In this document: positions 55,628-64,000 of the stretch, one piece after another | Layout: each line of letters opens with the position of its first letter | How positions within the stretch are numbered: position 1 is the stretch's first letter | Assembly (NCBI RefSeq): GCF_002019735.1 | Contig: NZ_KV917378.1 | Coordinates: 2,196,869 to 2,260,868 of the forward strand | Source: Salipaludibacillus agaradhaerens | GTDB taxonomy: Bacteria; Bacillota; Bacilli; Bacillales; Salisediminibacteriaceae | Reading direction: 5' to 3' | Length of the DNA: 64,000 nt | Notes under the pieces: model-generated | Told to the model about the DNA's origin: nothing | The model's database searches: none | Seen by the model: only the letters and a program-made list of their open reading frames with translations | Position numbers and translations under genes: made by a program

Positions 55628-55830
55628 TCCATCTCTCCTCCTTGATTTATCGTGAAAGATTCATAACTTGATCACTTATTTCTATTCTTTCTTTTAAATA
55701 ATAGCATTTGAGTATCAAACATCTTCTAAAACAGTAGCATACTTTTGATTTTATCTCTGCTCACCGTTTTTATCCATTAACAACTCCCTCCCCATGTCAA
55801 ATATTTTAAAATTTTAAAAACAATTTCTTT

Positions 55831-55850
55831 TATACCTTACACGGGTATGG
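55831..55850 (+). promoter_or_regulatory. CsoR-like operator upstream of copA
   Basis: ATACC-TTACAC-GGGTATGG resembles the GC-centred CsoR/copper operator (ATACCC...GGGTAT). It is about 90 bp before the copA ATG. No csoR gene is in the window. Confidence 0.55.
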
Positions 55851-55940
55851 TAAACTGACATTGTAAGTTCTTTTAATTTTCAATAACTATTGTTACTATA
55901 TCAACACATACCCTATGATTTTTACAGGAGGCATCAGAAA

Positions 55941-58403
55941 ATGACCGATAAAAAACAAGATTTTTTCGTACGAGGAATGACATGCGCCTCTTGTGTCGCT
56001 CGCGTGGAAAAAATCATCAATCGAAAAGAAGGCGTCTCCTCAGTCAGTGTCAACTTAGCTACTAACCAAGCTCAAGTGATATATGACCCAGAAATAGCGA
56101 CTGAACAAGAGATTGTTAACGCTATTCATAAAGCTGGCTATGAAGCGGAACCTAAGGCTGATCCGACCGAAAAGAAATATAGTTATTCGGTGAAAGGGAT
56201 GACGTGTGCCTCTTGTGTATCTCGCGTTGAGAAGGTTATTAACCGGTTAGATGGTGTTAAGGAGGCCAGTGTAAACCTTGCATCGAATCAAGCGCAAGTA
56301 ACTACGTCAGACCCGTCTTTCAATCCACAGAAGGTTGCTGAAAAAGTAACGAGTATTGGCTATGAGTCAACTTTACTGGAAGAAGAAACACCGCAACTAG
56401 CTGACGACCCTCACGAACAGGAAGCGGCTAAATTAAAGCGAGATGTGGTCAGCGGGGCAATCGTCACCACCATCGTGCTTATTGGTAGCCTGCCACACAT
56501 GATGCCCCACATAAGCGGTTGGGTGCCTGATTGGATGGCCAATCCTTATTTCTTATTGCTTCTTACAAGTTATGTCCAACTCGTCCCCGGGTGGCGTTTT
56601 TACAAAAATAGTTATAAAGTATTAAAAAATAAGTCGGCAGATATGAACGTGCTCGTGGCAATGGGGACAACCTCAGCGTGGGTATACAGCGGAGCTATGA
56701 CCTTATTTCCTGAAACCTTAACAACGAGGGGATTTCCTTACCAACTTTATTACGATGTCACGACCGTCATTACCACATTAATACTTCTAGGCCGCTATTT
56801 TGAAGCTAAAGCAAAAGGAAAAACATCCACTGCTATAAAAAAATTAATGAATATGCAGGCTAAAACAGCTAGAGTTGTGACGAATGGCGAAGAAGTAGAC
56901 ATACCAGTGGAACAGGTACGAATTGACGACCTTATCGTTGTGAGACCTGGAGAACGTGTGCCAGTTGACGGGATCGTGATAAAGGGGTACTCCGCTGTGG
57001 ATGAATCAATGTTAACCGGTGAATCTATTCCCGTTGAGAAATCAAAAGATGATGAAGTCATCGGTGCTACGATCAATACGTCTGGTAGCTTCACTTTTAA
57101 AGCAACAAAAATAGGAAAAGATACCGCCTTGGCCCAAATTATCCGACTTGTCAATGAAGCTCAAGGTTCCAAAGCCCCGATTCAACGAACGGTGGATATC
57201 ATTTCAGCTTATTTCGTTCCAGCTGTGGTGATTATAGCTACGTTATCAGCTATCATTTGGTACATGATTGGACCTGAGCCTTCCGGTATTTTTGCCTTAA
57301 CGACGTTTATCGCCGTTCTTATTATTGCCTGCCCTTGTGCGCTCGGATTAGCAACACCTACAGCGATTATGGTAGGCACAGAAAAAGGGGCTGAAAATGG
57401 GGTTCTTATTAAAGATGCTACAAGCTTGGAAAAAGCCTATAAAACAACGACGGTCGTCCTTGATAAAACAGGCACGATTACTGAAGGAAAACCGACCGTA
57501 ACTGATATTCTCACGAGCCATTCATACAGTGAAGATCACTTATTAACGATTGCGGGCTCAGTTGAAACAGCCTCTGAACATCCGTTAGGGGAAGCAATTG
57601 TCCGTCATGCAAAAACGAAACAGTTACCATTAGCGGAACCTGAAAACGTAAATGCTATTACGGGATTAGGCATTGAAGCTTCGGTAGATGGACAACACAT
57701 TTTGATCGGCAATGCTAAATTAATGCGCGATCACCAAGTGGATTTTACCGAGTTACTTCCTCGTGCCGAACACTTAGCTAATGAGGGAAAAACACCGATG
57801 TTCATCGCTATAGATGGCATGAGTGCTGGTATTATCAGTGTTGCCGACACAGTCAAAAAAGACTCTATTCAAGCGATTAAACACATGAAATCATTAGGTT
57901 TGGACGTGGTCATGATAACTGGCGATCATCATAAAACAGCACAAGCTATCGCCAACGAAACAGGTGTGGATCGGTTTATCGCTGAGGTTTTACCTGAGGA
58001 TAAAGCGAAAGAAGTGGCGGCCCTTCAAGCTGAAGGGAATGTGGTAGCCATGGTTGGCGATGGGATCAATGATGCGCCAGCGCTCGCTCAAGCAGATGTA
58101 GGGATTGCCATCGGCACAGGAACGGATGTGGCGATGGAGACAGCTAATATGACACTTATGCGTGGAGATATTATGAGTGTGGTGACAGCACTACGCTTAT
58201 CTCGTTCAACAATGCGGATGATTTGGCAAAATCTAGGTTGGGCATTCGGATATAATGTTATCCTTATTCCAGTTGCGGCAGGTGTGTTTTATCCGTTCTT
58301 TGGCTGGTTACTCAACCCAATGATTGCTGGGGCCGCCATGGCTTTCAGCTCCGTATCAGTCGTTTTAAACACTCTTAGACTCCGTTCTTTTAAATCTCTA
58401 TAA
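55941..58403 (+). CDS. copA: Copper-translocating P1B-type ATPase
   Basis: An 820-residue copper exporter. Two N-terminal HMA domains each carry GMTCASC (about residues 12-18 and 86-92). They are followed by eight TM helices with the CPC metal motif in [15 protein letters not shown], the TGES loop ([11 protein letters not shown]), the phosphorylation motif [15 protein letters not shown], the HP motif (SEHPLGEAI) and [20 protein letters not shown]. It pumps Cu+ out of the cytoplasm. ATG 55941 with CAGGAGG is preferred over an upstream in-frame ATG at 55890. No copZ or csoR is adjacent. Confidence 0.97.
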   Translation: MTDKKQDFFVRGMTCASCVARVEKIINRKEGVSSVSVNLATNQAQVIYDPEIATEQEIVNAIHKAGYEAEPKADPTEKKYSYSVKGMTCASCVSRVEKVINRLDGVKEASVNLASNQAQVTTSDPSFNPQKVAEKVTSIGYESTLLEEETPQLADDPHEQEAAKLKRDVVSGAIVTTIVLIGSLPHMMPHISGWVPDWMANPYFLLLLTSYVQLVPGWRFYKNSYKVLKNKSADMNVLVAMGTTSAWVYSGAMTLFPETLTTRGFPYQLYYDVTTVITTLILLGRYFEAKAKGKTSTAIKKLMNMQAKTARVVTNGEEVDIPVEQVRIDDLIVVRPGERVPVDGIVIKGYSAVDESMLTGESIPVEKSKDDEVIGATINTSGSFTFKATKIGKDTALAQIIRLVNEAQGSKAPIQRTVDIISAYFVPAVVIIATLSAIIWYMIGPEPSGIFALTTFIAVLIIACPCALGLATPTAIMVGTEKGAENGVLIKDATSLEKAYKTTTVVLDKTGTITEGKPTVTDILTSHSYSEDHLLTIAGSVETASEHPLGEAIVRHAKTKQLPLAEPENVNAITGLGIEASVDGQHILIGNAKLMRDHQVDFTELLPRAEHLANEGKTPMFIAIDGMSAGIISVADTVKKDSIQAIKHMKSLGLDVVMITGDHHKTAQAIANETGVDRFIAEVLPEDKAKEVAALQAEGNVVAMVGDGINDAPALAQADVGIAIGTGTDVAMETANMTLMRGDIMSVVTALRLSRSTMRMIWQNLGWAFGYNVILIPVAAGVFYPFFGWLLNPMIAGAAMAFSSVSVVLNTLRLRSFKSL

Positions 58404-58408
58404 CGATT

Positions 58409-58478
58409 CACCTCCATCCACTGTTGTTTAGCTTCCCACCAAATGTGGTAAAGAAAGGACAACAACGTGATGGAGGTG
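58409..58478 (+). promoter_or_regulatory. Long hairpin masking the ydaT ribosome site
   Basis: CACCTCCATC (58409-58418) pairs perfectly with GATGGAGGTG (58469-58478), which contains the ydaT ribosome site. TGTTGTT-type pairing extends the stem to about 18 bp with two bulges around a 32-nt loop. Only transcripts that begin upstream, such as read-through from copA, can form it. Confidence 0.75.
58426..58451 (+). promoter_or_regulatory. Possible sigma-B promoter of ydaT
   Basis: GTTTAG (58426-58431), 14 bp and TGGTAA (58446-58451) resemble the sigma-B consensus (GTTTAA / GGGTAT). Transcription would start near 58458, after the 5' arm of the masking hairpin. B. subtilis ydaT is a sigma-B gene as I recall. 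Confidence 0.5.
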
Positions 58479-58484
58479 TTTCAT

Positions 58485-58946
58485 ATGCCATGGGATACAA
58501 ACGATTATCCTGACTCTTTAAAAAACCTAAAGACGCCTATTAAGAAAAAGGCGATAGACATTGCCAATGCTATGGTTGATGAAGGGTATGAAGAAGGCCG
58601 CGCCATTCCAATCGCAACAGAGCAAGCTAAAGAATGGTACAGTCACGCCAGTGAGAAAGAGATTAAAGAGATAACATATAAACGTGATAAAGATTTAAAA
58701 AAGCGCGATGGTGACAACCACTCATCTTCCCGACCCGAACTGATGGAAAAAGGCGAACACGTTTATCCGCATGAAAATGGCTGGGCGGTGCAAGCGGAAG
58801 AGGCCAAGCAGCCGTCTGAAGTCTTTGAGAATAAGCAAGAAGCCATTAAGCGAGCTAAAGAGATAGCTGAAAATAAACAAACACACCTCGTTATTCACAA
58901 ATCTGACGGTGCCATTCAGGAACGACAATCATATGATATTCAGTAA
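58485..58946 (+). CDS. ydaT: YdaT-like general stress protein (DUF2188)
   Basis: A 153-residue soluble protein. The N-terminal part MPWDTNDYPDSLKNLKTPIKKKAIDIANAMVDEGYEEGRAIPIATEQAKEW (key run EGRAIPIATEQAKEW) is the YdaT/ChaB-like region. The C-terminal DUF2188 domain (about 95-150) is VYPHENGWAVQAEEAKQPSEVF and QTHLVIHKSDGAIQERQSY. B. subtilis YdaT belongs to the general stress regulon; its biochemical role is unknown. ATG 58485 follows GGAGGTG by 6 bp; an in-frame GTG at 58467 is less likely. The ribosome site is part of a long inverted repeat with the copA 3' flank. Confidence 0.85.
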   Translation: MPWDTNDYPDSLKNLKTPIKKKAIDIANAMVDEGYEEGRAIPIATEQAKEWYSHASEKEIKEITYKRDKDLKKRDGDNHSSSRPELMEKGEHVYPHENGWAVQAEEAKQPSEVFENKQEAIKRAKEIAENKQTHLVIHKSDGAIQERQSYDIQ

Positions 58947-58968
58947 GAAAGCCGACCTTCTAGTCATA

Positions 58969-59066
58969 TAAAGCTAAGCTTCAATCGGTGGGAGTTTTCC
59001 TTTATCCCCCACCTAAATTAAGTTTTGAGGTGGGGTTTTACTGCCCCTTTAAGAGTGGGATAAAAT
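58969..59066 (+). repeat. Interspersed hairpin repeat, copy L (subfamily 2)
   Basis: AAAGCTAAGCTTCAATCGGTGG, TTTATCCCCCACCT, AGTTTTGAGGTGGGG and TTTTACTGCCCC-TTTAAGAGTGGGATAAA. The inner stem CCCCACCT / AGGTGGGG is kept, whereas the CACTGATTG block is deleted. It lies 22 bp past ydaT. Confidence 0.85.
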
Positions 59067-59120
59067 TGATCAAAGTAGTAGTAGATTATAGGGGGATATT
59101 TTCTCCTAGAAAGCTTAATT

Positions 59121-59158
59121 AAAACAGCGTGTGGGAATCTCATCCACACGCTGTTTTA
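59121..59158 (-). terminator. Terminator of mqnB-mqnD
   Basis: A perfect 14-bp stem AAAACAGCGTGTGG / CCACACGCTGTTTT with a 9-nt loop. Usable on both strands. Confidence 0.88.
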
Positions 59159-59198
59159 TATATTCCCTGCCCGTCTCACATAACGGCAATCTTCAATT

Positions 59199-60032
59199 TC
59201 AATCCCTAAGCCTAGCTAAATCACATTGAGGTACAACCCCTTCAGCAGCAGCTCTACTTAACAGGGATTCAATAGCAGCATAACCATCCTCACCTAATTT
59301 TTCCGTAAACTCATTGACGTATAAATCAATATGCGATTTCGCCACATCCACTGACATTTCGTCTGCGTGACCCATAACATAGTCCATTGACGCTTCTGGA
59401 TGTTTCCAAGCATACTCTACAGATCGGCGTATCCATTCGGTAATCTCTTCTTTTTTTCCTAATGACCTTTTAGCAATGATCGCCCCTAATGGAATCGGCA
59501 ACCCCGTGTCTTCTTCCCACCAGTCACCTAAATCCACCATCATTGTTAAGTCGTACTGTTTGTATGTAAATCTAGCTTCATGTATGACGAGGCCCGCATC
59601 CACTTTACCAGTTTTAACAGCTGGCATTATTTCATTAAATGGCAGCACAACCACCTTACCTATTCCATGGGGAACATTTTGCGCTGCCCATAACGTGAAC
59701 AACATAAAAGCAGTTGACTTATCACTAGGAACCGCCACTGTTTTTTCAGACAGATTAGCAGCGTTATCATTCCCCTTCGTCAACACTAACGGGCCACATC
59801 CCCGACCAAGTGCGCCTCCGCATGGAATCAACTGATAATCACTCAACACGTACGGTAATGCCGCATACGAAATCTTCATGATTTCAGGCCCCTTATGAGC
59901 CATTGCCCAATAATTCGTCTTATCAATATCAGCATACGTCACGTGAAGTTCAGGTGCACCGTTAATAAGTCCATTCACCCATGCATGAAACGTAAACGTA
60001 TCGTTAGGGCACGGTGAAAAAGCGATGTTCAT
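59199..60032 (-). CDS. mqnD: 1,4-dihydroxy-6-naphthoate synthase (futalosine pathway)
   Basis: A 277-residue MqnA/MqnD-family protein. It has the N-terminal FSPCPNDTFTFHAWVNG, DIDKTNYWA, VAVPSDKSTAFML, KVDAGLVIHEARFTY and DWWEEDTGLPIPLGAI motifs of MqnD. MqnD converts cyclic dehypoxanthinyl futalosine to 1,4-dihydroxy-6-naphthoate on the way to menaquinone. Its ATG directly follows the mqnB stop codon, so the two are coupled. It implies that this organism makes menaquinone by the futalosine route. Confidence 0.95.
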   Translation of the reverse strand: MNIAFSPCPNDTFTFHAWVNGLINGAPELHVTYADIDKTNYWAMAHKGPEIMKISYAALPYVLSDYQLIPCGGALGRGCGPLVLTKGNDNAANLSEKTVAVPSDKSTAFMLFTLWAAQNVPHGIGKVVVLPFNEIMPAVKTGKVDAGLVIHEARFTYKQYDLTMMVDLGDWWEEDTGLPIPLGAIIAKRSLGKKEEITEWIRRSVEYAWKHPEASMDYVMGHADEMSVDVAKSHIDLYVNEFTEKLGEDGYAAIESLLSRAAAEGVVPQCDLARLRD

Positions 60033-60695
60033 TTATAAAACCTCCTTTAAGTGCTTACTGACGTGTTCTAATGAACGAAGGGCCACATCAAGCCGCCAAG
60101 CTGATTTATCCCTCGGCCCTACTAAATTTGAAATCGTACGTATCTCTAAAAATGGCACACTAGCAATATGAGCAGCCATTGCCACTCCAAACCCTTCCAT
60201 CGCTTCAGCCACAACTCCCGGCACTCGTTTTTCCAACTCATTCAATGTTTTAGCTGTCCCAGTAACAGTGGACAGTGTCGCCACGGGGCCACTATGGATA
60301 GAAAACGTGCATCGTGTGTTAAGCTCTTGAGTTAAACGCTCACCCATTGCCTTGTCACTTCTCAGTGCCGACTGGCCAAATCCTAATTCTTCAATCGGTT
60401 TAAAGCCATCATCGCTTTCCGCTCCCAAGTCTGCTGCCGTTATGTCGGTTGCAATGACAGCATCTCCAATGTTTGCCTTGTTAGGGAATCCACCGGCGAC
60501 CCCCATATTAATCACTACGTCATACGAATGTTTCGCAAGGAGATTAGCTGTATTAACCGCAGCTGTTACAGCCCCAACTCCTACTGTTTGCACGTCTATA
60601 TTTAAGGTGTTTTTGTTTTGAATCCCTGATAAAACAGCATTTTTTTCTGCATCTACCGAGGTGACTATTAACACATGCTTGGCCAATTGTTCCAT
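60033..60695 (-). CDS. mqnB: Futalosine hydrolase
   Basis: A 220-residue nucleoside phosphorylase-fold enzyme: VLIVTSVDAEKNAVLSGI, NMGVAGGFPNKANIGDAVIATDITAADLGAESDDGF (key run GVAGGFPNKANIGDAVIATD) and VVAEAMEGFGVAMAAHIASVPFLEIRTISNLVGPRD. The AEAMEG motif holds the acidic base-binding residue. It removes hypoxanthine from futalosine in menaquinone synthesis. It is first in the pair with mqnD. The other genes of the pathway are not in the window. Confidence 0.95.
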   Translation of the reverse strand: MEQLAKHVLIVTSVDAEKNAVLSGIQNKNTLNIDVQTVGVGAVTAAVNTANLLAKHSYDVVINMGVAGGFPNKANIGDAVIATDITAADLGAESDDGFKPIEELGFGQSALRSDKAMGERLTQELNTRCTFSIHSGPVATLSTVTGTAKTLNELEKRVPGVVAEAMEGFGVAMAAHIASVPFLEIRTISNLVGPRDKSAWRLDVALRSLEHVSKHLKEVL

Positions 60696-61084
60696 ATGAT
60701 AACTCCTTTTACTGAGACTCTTTTTAGTTTATCAATAAGGCATGAAAGATGAAAGTTTTGGCTCTATTATGTTTCTGTACGGCCTTATTTGGAGTCATAC
60801 CACTCTCCTGTCTCAGTTCCGTTATACATCTCTAATTGAGTAACTCGCATTCTTTTATATGGAGGTAAAAAATAGACAACACAGAAACTAGCCGTAAAAA
60901 ACAGTTATCATTTTGTGATCTAAATGTAAGATTCTCATCTTTTTTTAACGGGTATAAGGATTAGTAGTTTTTTAAGCTACATCATTTATGAGGTTTAAAG
61001 TAAGCAAACGGCCTGTGCTCACACGTCCTTTTATAATAATCAGACCAACAGATCCACGCCGCTGACTAACTAGGAGGTACCACT
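60696..61084. other. Divergent region between mqnB and the pgs operon
   Basis: A TATAAT (61032-61037) precedes pgsB by about 50 bp but has no good -35, which fits an activator-dependent promoter as known for pgs in B. subtilis (DegU/SwrA). The AAATAGACAAC and T-rich stretches near 60870-60970 show no certain motif. No gene or repeat copy is seen. Confidence 0.45.
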
Positions 61085-62341
61085 ATGAACGAATTCATCT
61101 ATCTGTCTATTTTAGCAGGAATCGTCCTTTTCATAGGAATACGTGAACGGAGAAAATTAGACAAAAATATTAATACCATTCCCACCCGCATCCTCGTGAA
61201 TGGCATTCGAGGAAAATCCACCGTCACGAGATTAATTACCGGTATTCTAAAAGAAGATGGGCAGCAAGTAGCCGGAAAAACGACCGGCACGTCTCCCCGG
61301 TTATTTTATTGGGACAGTGAAGATGAAGAACCTATTACCCGCAGTTTGCAAGGCCCAAACATTTCTGAGCAAAAAATGATGGTAGATAAGGTATCTAAAC
61401 GAAAAGTAACGGCCTTTGTGTCGGAATGTATGGCAGTTAATCCCGACTACCAAGATGTTTTTCAAAAGCGATTTGTAAAAGCTAATATAACTATTATTAC
61501 GAATGTTATGGCCGATCATCTAGATGCTATGGGACCGACTATCAATCAAATCGCTGAAGCATTTGCCCGCACGATCCCGAAAAATGGATACTTAGTCGTC
61601 CCTCCCACCACTTTTAACCGTTATTTTAAAAAGGTCGCTGAAAGTAGGGGAACTAAGATGGTCGTAGCGGATGTTGCTTCAGTAGAGGACGCGTACTTAA
61701 CACAATTTCCTTTTATGATGTTCGCTGAAAATGCGGCAATCGGGCTAGCTGTCGCTGATATTCTCGGTGTAAAACGGGAGGTGGCGTTACGCGGGATGCT
61801 TCATGCACCTGTAGATCCTGGTGCAATGAAAGTCCATCAATTCGGCCATGAAGAAGCCCCAAGCTTTTTCTTCAATGGCTTCGCTGCTAACGATGCGACC
61901 TCAACACTTAATATATGGCATAAGATTTTGCAACAAGATTATCCACACAATCATAAAACTATTATTATGAACTGTCGGGATGATCGTATTGACAGAACAA
62001 TTCAATTTACAGAAGATGTTCTCCCTCATTTAGAAGTAGATTCATTAATACTAACAGGGAAAAGTGTTGCCCCTATCGTTACCGCCTATGAAAATGGGAC
62101 ACTGCCTATTAAAAAAATTATTAATTTAGAAAAACAATCGACTGAACATGTATTGGAAAAAATTAGACAATTACCGGAGAAAAGCCTTATATATGGAATT
62201 GGCAACATTCACGGTGGAGGTCAAGAGTTAGCAGAAGGTATTGAACAATTTGAGAAAGACACTTGTGACCTAGCTGACACAATGACAAGCAGTAATCACA
62301 CTTCATTATCGTCACTGAAAAAAGATAAAGCGTTCGTCTAA
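61085..62341 (+). CDS. pgsB: Poly-gamma-glutamate synthase ATPase/ligase PgsB (CapB)
   Basis: The amide ligase of poly-gamma-glutamate synthesis, 418 residues. An N-terminal membrane anchor (about 3-19) is followed by the P-loop ILVNGIRGKSTVTRL (about residues 36-50). AGKTTGTSPRLFYW, FVSECMAVNPDYQ and TNVMADHLDAMGPT are Mur-ligase-like active-site blocks. It is about 25 residues longer than B. subtilis PgsB because of a Ser/Thr/Lys-rich tail (about 395-418). AGGAGGT lies 7 bp before the ATG. It is the first gene of pgsB-pgsC-pgsA, but a 202-bp gap with a repeat copy follows, where related operons have only a short spacer. Confidence 0.95.
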   Translation: MNEFIYLSILAGIVLFIGIRERRKLDKNINTIPTRILVNGIRGKSTVTRLITGILKEDGQQVAGKTTGTSPRLFYWDSEDEEPITRSLQGPNISEQKMMVDKVSKRKVTAFVSECMAVNPDYQDVFQKRFVKANITIITNVMADHLDAMGPTINQIAEAFARTIPKNGYLVVPPTTFNRYFKKVAESRGTKMVVADVASVEDAYLTQFPFMMFAENAAIGLAVADILGVKREVALRGMLHAPVDPGAMKVHQFGHEEAPSFFFNGFAANDATSTLNIWHKILQQDYPHNHKTIIMNCRDDRIDRTIQFTEDVLPHLEVDSLILTGKSVAPIVTAYENGTLPIKKIINLEKQSTEHVLEKIRQLPEKSLIYGIGNIHGGGQELAEGIEQFEKDTCDLADTMTSSNHTSLSSLKKDKAFV

Positions 62342-62348
62342 CGTTGTT

Positions 62349-62466
62349 TTCACAGATAAAACAAAACTTCAATCAGGACATTATTATCCGTTAGCTCCCT
62401 CTAAATAGATGTGGCTCTCCTCTCTATTTTTAGCTAGAAGCTTTACGGGCCTTTATCTGTAGTAAA
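62349..62466 (+). repeat. Interspersed hairpin repeat, copy J, inside the pgs operon
   Basis: AGATAAAACAAAACTTCAATC, AGGACATTATTATCCGTTAGC, CTCTCCTCTCTATTTTTAGC and CTTTACGGGCCTTTATCTGTAG belong to the family. Here the two ends form perfect terminal inverted repeats, ACAGATAAA (62352-62360) and TTTATCTGT (62452-62460). It fills most of the gap between pgsB and pgsC. Confidence 0.8.
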
Positions 62467-62543
62467 AAGACATTCTATCATTATCTTTAATTATGACATT
62501 TCATAGAGATTGAGAAATACGCAACCTAAGGAGCTGGCTAAAC

Positions 62544-62993
62544 GTGTTTGGGACAGATTTATATATAGCGATTATTGTAGGTGTATTGCTATCACTGCTC
62601 TATGCCGAGAAAACCGGAATTGTACCAGCAGGACTCGTTGTCCCTGGTTACCTCGCACTCGTTTTTGATCAATTAATGTACGTGGTCGTAGTAGGTATGA
62701 TTAGCTTACTCACCTTCCTTATTGTCACACAATTAATTGGAAGAATGACAGTGTTATACGGACGAAGGAAATTTGCGGCCATGTTAACTGTCGGTGTCTT
62801 ATTAAAAATGGGGATGGATTATCTCTATCCACTGACCCCCTTCCCAATTATGGAATTAAGGGGAATCGGGGTTATCGTTCCCGGTTTAATCGCTAATTCT
62901 ATACATAAGCAAGGGGTTTTACCAACGTTCGCTTCAACATTTGTTATCGCTTTTTTTACTTTTGTCATCATTACCGTCTATCACTTGTTTTAG
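62544..62993 (+). CDS. pgsC: Poly-gamma-glutamate synthesis membrane protein PgsC (CapC)
   Basis: A 149-residue membrane protein with about five helices: MFGTDLYIAIIVGVLLSLLY at the N-terminus, TGIVPAGLVVPGYLALVF, and MELRGIGVIVPGLIANSIHKQG in the second half. The repeated (V)VPGY/VPGL motifs and the length match PgsC. It forms the membrane synthase with PgsB. The start is GTG with AAGGAG 10 bp upstream. pgsA follows after 18 bp. Confidence 0.95.
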   Translation: MFGTDLYIAIIVGVLLSLLYAEKTGIVPAGLVVPGYLALVFDQLMYVVVVGMISLLTFLIVTQLIGRMTVLYGRRKFAAMLTVGVLLKMGMDYLYPLTPFPIMELRGIGVIVPGLIANSIHKQGVLPTFASTFVIAFFTFVIITVYHLF

Positions 62994-63011
62994 ATTAGGA
63001 GCGTTTTATCT

Positions 63012-64000
63012 ATGTCTGAAAAATTATCATTTAAAGATCGACTAAAGTTAGTGACTATCCGTCATCGTCAAAAAGCTGTTCTTCATGCTACTATCGCTAT
63101 CGTTATTTTAGCTATTCCATTTTTCGGGCATCATTGGTACTTTTCTGCAAACATGCCTACTGAGACACGTTCGGATGATGTCAACTATCGCATATCCATG
63201 GTGGGCGATATGATGATGGGACGGCATGTTCATGACGCTGCTGTTCAAAGTGGTGAACCGATTGATCGCGTCTTTGAATACACTTATCCTTTTTTTGAAG
63301 AGTCAGACTATGTGACAGGTAATTTTGAGACACCTATATTGGATACGGATGATCCAGAAGTGGTCGCCCATATGGATGATGCTGAATTACATAATAAAGA
63401 TATTCACATCTATTCAGAGCCTTGGGCAATGGAAGCATTAGAAAATGCAGGTTTTGACTCTGTGAATTTTGCAAATAATCATGCTCTTGATTATGGGGAT
63501 TTGTCCCTTCAACAAACATTATCAGCTATAGGCAGTTCTTCTCTTGAAACACTTGGAATCGGTGACGCCATCAATTTATCAGAAGAAGAATTAAAAGATG
63601 GTGCTATTGATGCCGCTGACATGTCCTACTTTAACATTAATGGCGATGTGAGAGTTGGTATTATAGGCTTTACAGATGTTTTTGTGCAAGGATTCAGTGC
63701 ACAAGACTTTGTAGGTGGGGTCTTCACTCCTCAATATCAAGGGCTCGCCGAACTGCGCAACCGACTGCTAGAAGCAAAAGCACCTGAAGAAGAAGGCGGC
63801 GGTGGAGCTGATATTGTCATGGTGCATATCCATTGGGGCGACGAATATCAAGTAGGGTATAACGACCGTCAAGAGGAATTAGCCCATTACATCACTAATT
63901 ACGGAGCAGATGTTATCATCGGACATCACTCACACGTGCTAGAGCCTGTGACAGTCGTAGATGGTACGAACGGCAATCGCGCCATCGTCATGAACAGCCT
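63012..64000 (+). CDS. pgsA: Poly-gamma-glutamate synthesis protein PgsA (CapA), 3' end outside window
   Basis: The frame runs open from ATG 63012 to the window edge (about 329 codons seen; full proteins are about 380-410). A short cytoplasmic N-terminus and one membrane anchor (about residues 22-40) precede a metallophosphatase-like PGA_cap domain on the outside. Its motifs are MVGDMMMGRHVH, GNFETPI, VNFANNHALDYG, MVHIHWGDEYQ and IIGHHSHVLEP. PgsA is needed for polymer export and elongation. Any pgsE, release hydrolase or anchoring gene would lie beyond the window, so whether the polymer is secreted or anchored as a capsule cannot be told. Confidence 0.95.
   Translation, partial: MSEKLSFKDRLKLVTIRHRQKAVLHATIAIVILAIPFFGHHWYFSANMPTETRSDDVNYRISMVGDMMMGRHVHDAAVQSGEPIDRVFEYTYPFFEESDYVTGNFETPILDTDDPEVVAHMDDAELHNKDIHIYSEPWAMEALENAGFDSVNFANNHALDYGDLSLQQTLSAIGSSSLETLGIGDAINLSEEELKDGAIDAADMSYFNINGDVRVGIIGFTDVFVQGFSAQDFVGGVFTPQYQGLAELRNRLLEAKAPEEEGGGGADIVMVHIHWGDEYQVGYNDRQEELAHYITNYGADVIIGHHSHVLEPVTVVDGTNGNRAIVMNS

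Overview
The window looks like chromosome from an endospore-forming, low-GC member of the Bacillaceae, most likely an alkaliphilic or salt-tolerant lineage. The evidence is the set of Bacillus-type genes in Bacillus order (ywaE-tyrZ with a tyrosine T-box, yclNOPQ, licT-bglP-bglH, metI-metC-yitJ-metH, ppaC, hmoA, ydaT, pgsB-pgsC-pgsA), a sporulation-specific spoVAF, futalosine-pathway menaquinone genes (which B. subtilis lacks), and very acidic extracytoplasmic lipoproteins. I see no rRNA, tRNA, prophage or CRISPR array.

Layout. 0-10 kb: the end of a CPA2 antiporter, a DHA2-type drug exporter with a long leader, a GltS-type glutamate carrier, a YdjM-type membrane hydrolase, an azoreductase, an MntP/YtaF-like membrane protein, a ferritin-like protein, a GNAT acetyltransferase and a solitary ArsR regulator. 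10-16 kb: murB, mgtE behind an M-box riboswitch and a proline-rich upstream ORF, spoVAF, uppP. 16-20 kb: a Fur-controlled siderophore ABC operon (yclNOPQ). 20-28 kb: an unknown protein, tyrosyl-tRNA synthetase with T-box and MarR gene, nagP with a NagR-type operator, and a chemoreceptor. 28-35 kb: a TetR/RND efflux pair, an IS relic, an amino-acid ABC binding protein and permease without an ATPase gene, and a DMT exporter. 35-43 kb: ppaC, Fur-controlled hmoA, the aryl-beta-glucoside operon with two antiterminator sites, catE. 43-52 kb: a four-gene methionine operon under one SAM-I riboswitch. 52-61 kb: thiW under a TPP riboswitch, a Fur-controlled Asp-box protein plus flavodoxin, copA, ydaT, mqnB-mqnD. 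61-64 kb: the poly-gamma-glutamate operon pgsB-pgsC-pgsA, running off the right edge.

Common themes. Iron limitation links three separate Fur boxes (yclNOPQ, hmoA, the propeller protein plus flavodoxin): siderophore uptake, haem iron recovery and replacement of iron-sulfur ferredoxin by flavodoxin. RNA control is dense: M-box, T-box, SAM-I, TPP, two LicT sites, an SD-masking hairpin before ydaT, and a possible MgtL-like leader peptide before mgtE.

Between the genes lies the least explained material. One is an interspersed, structured repeat of about 100-155 bp with 12 recognisable copies, all in the same orientation, with paired changes that preserve its hairpins. Copies sit inside the pgs operon and at the 3' end of murB. 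The second is a 21-bp tandem repeat (core TTTTCAGCAA) present as five in-register units directly downstream of both mgtE and an ABC permease gene. The third is an IS relic with 14-bp terminal inverted repeats and a 5-bp target duplication. I consider the two repeat families and the mgtE leader the best candidates for undescribed biology.
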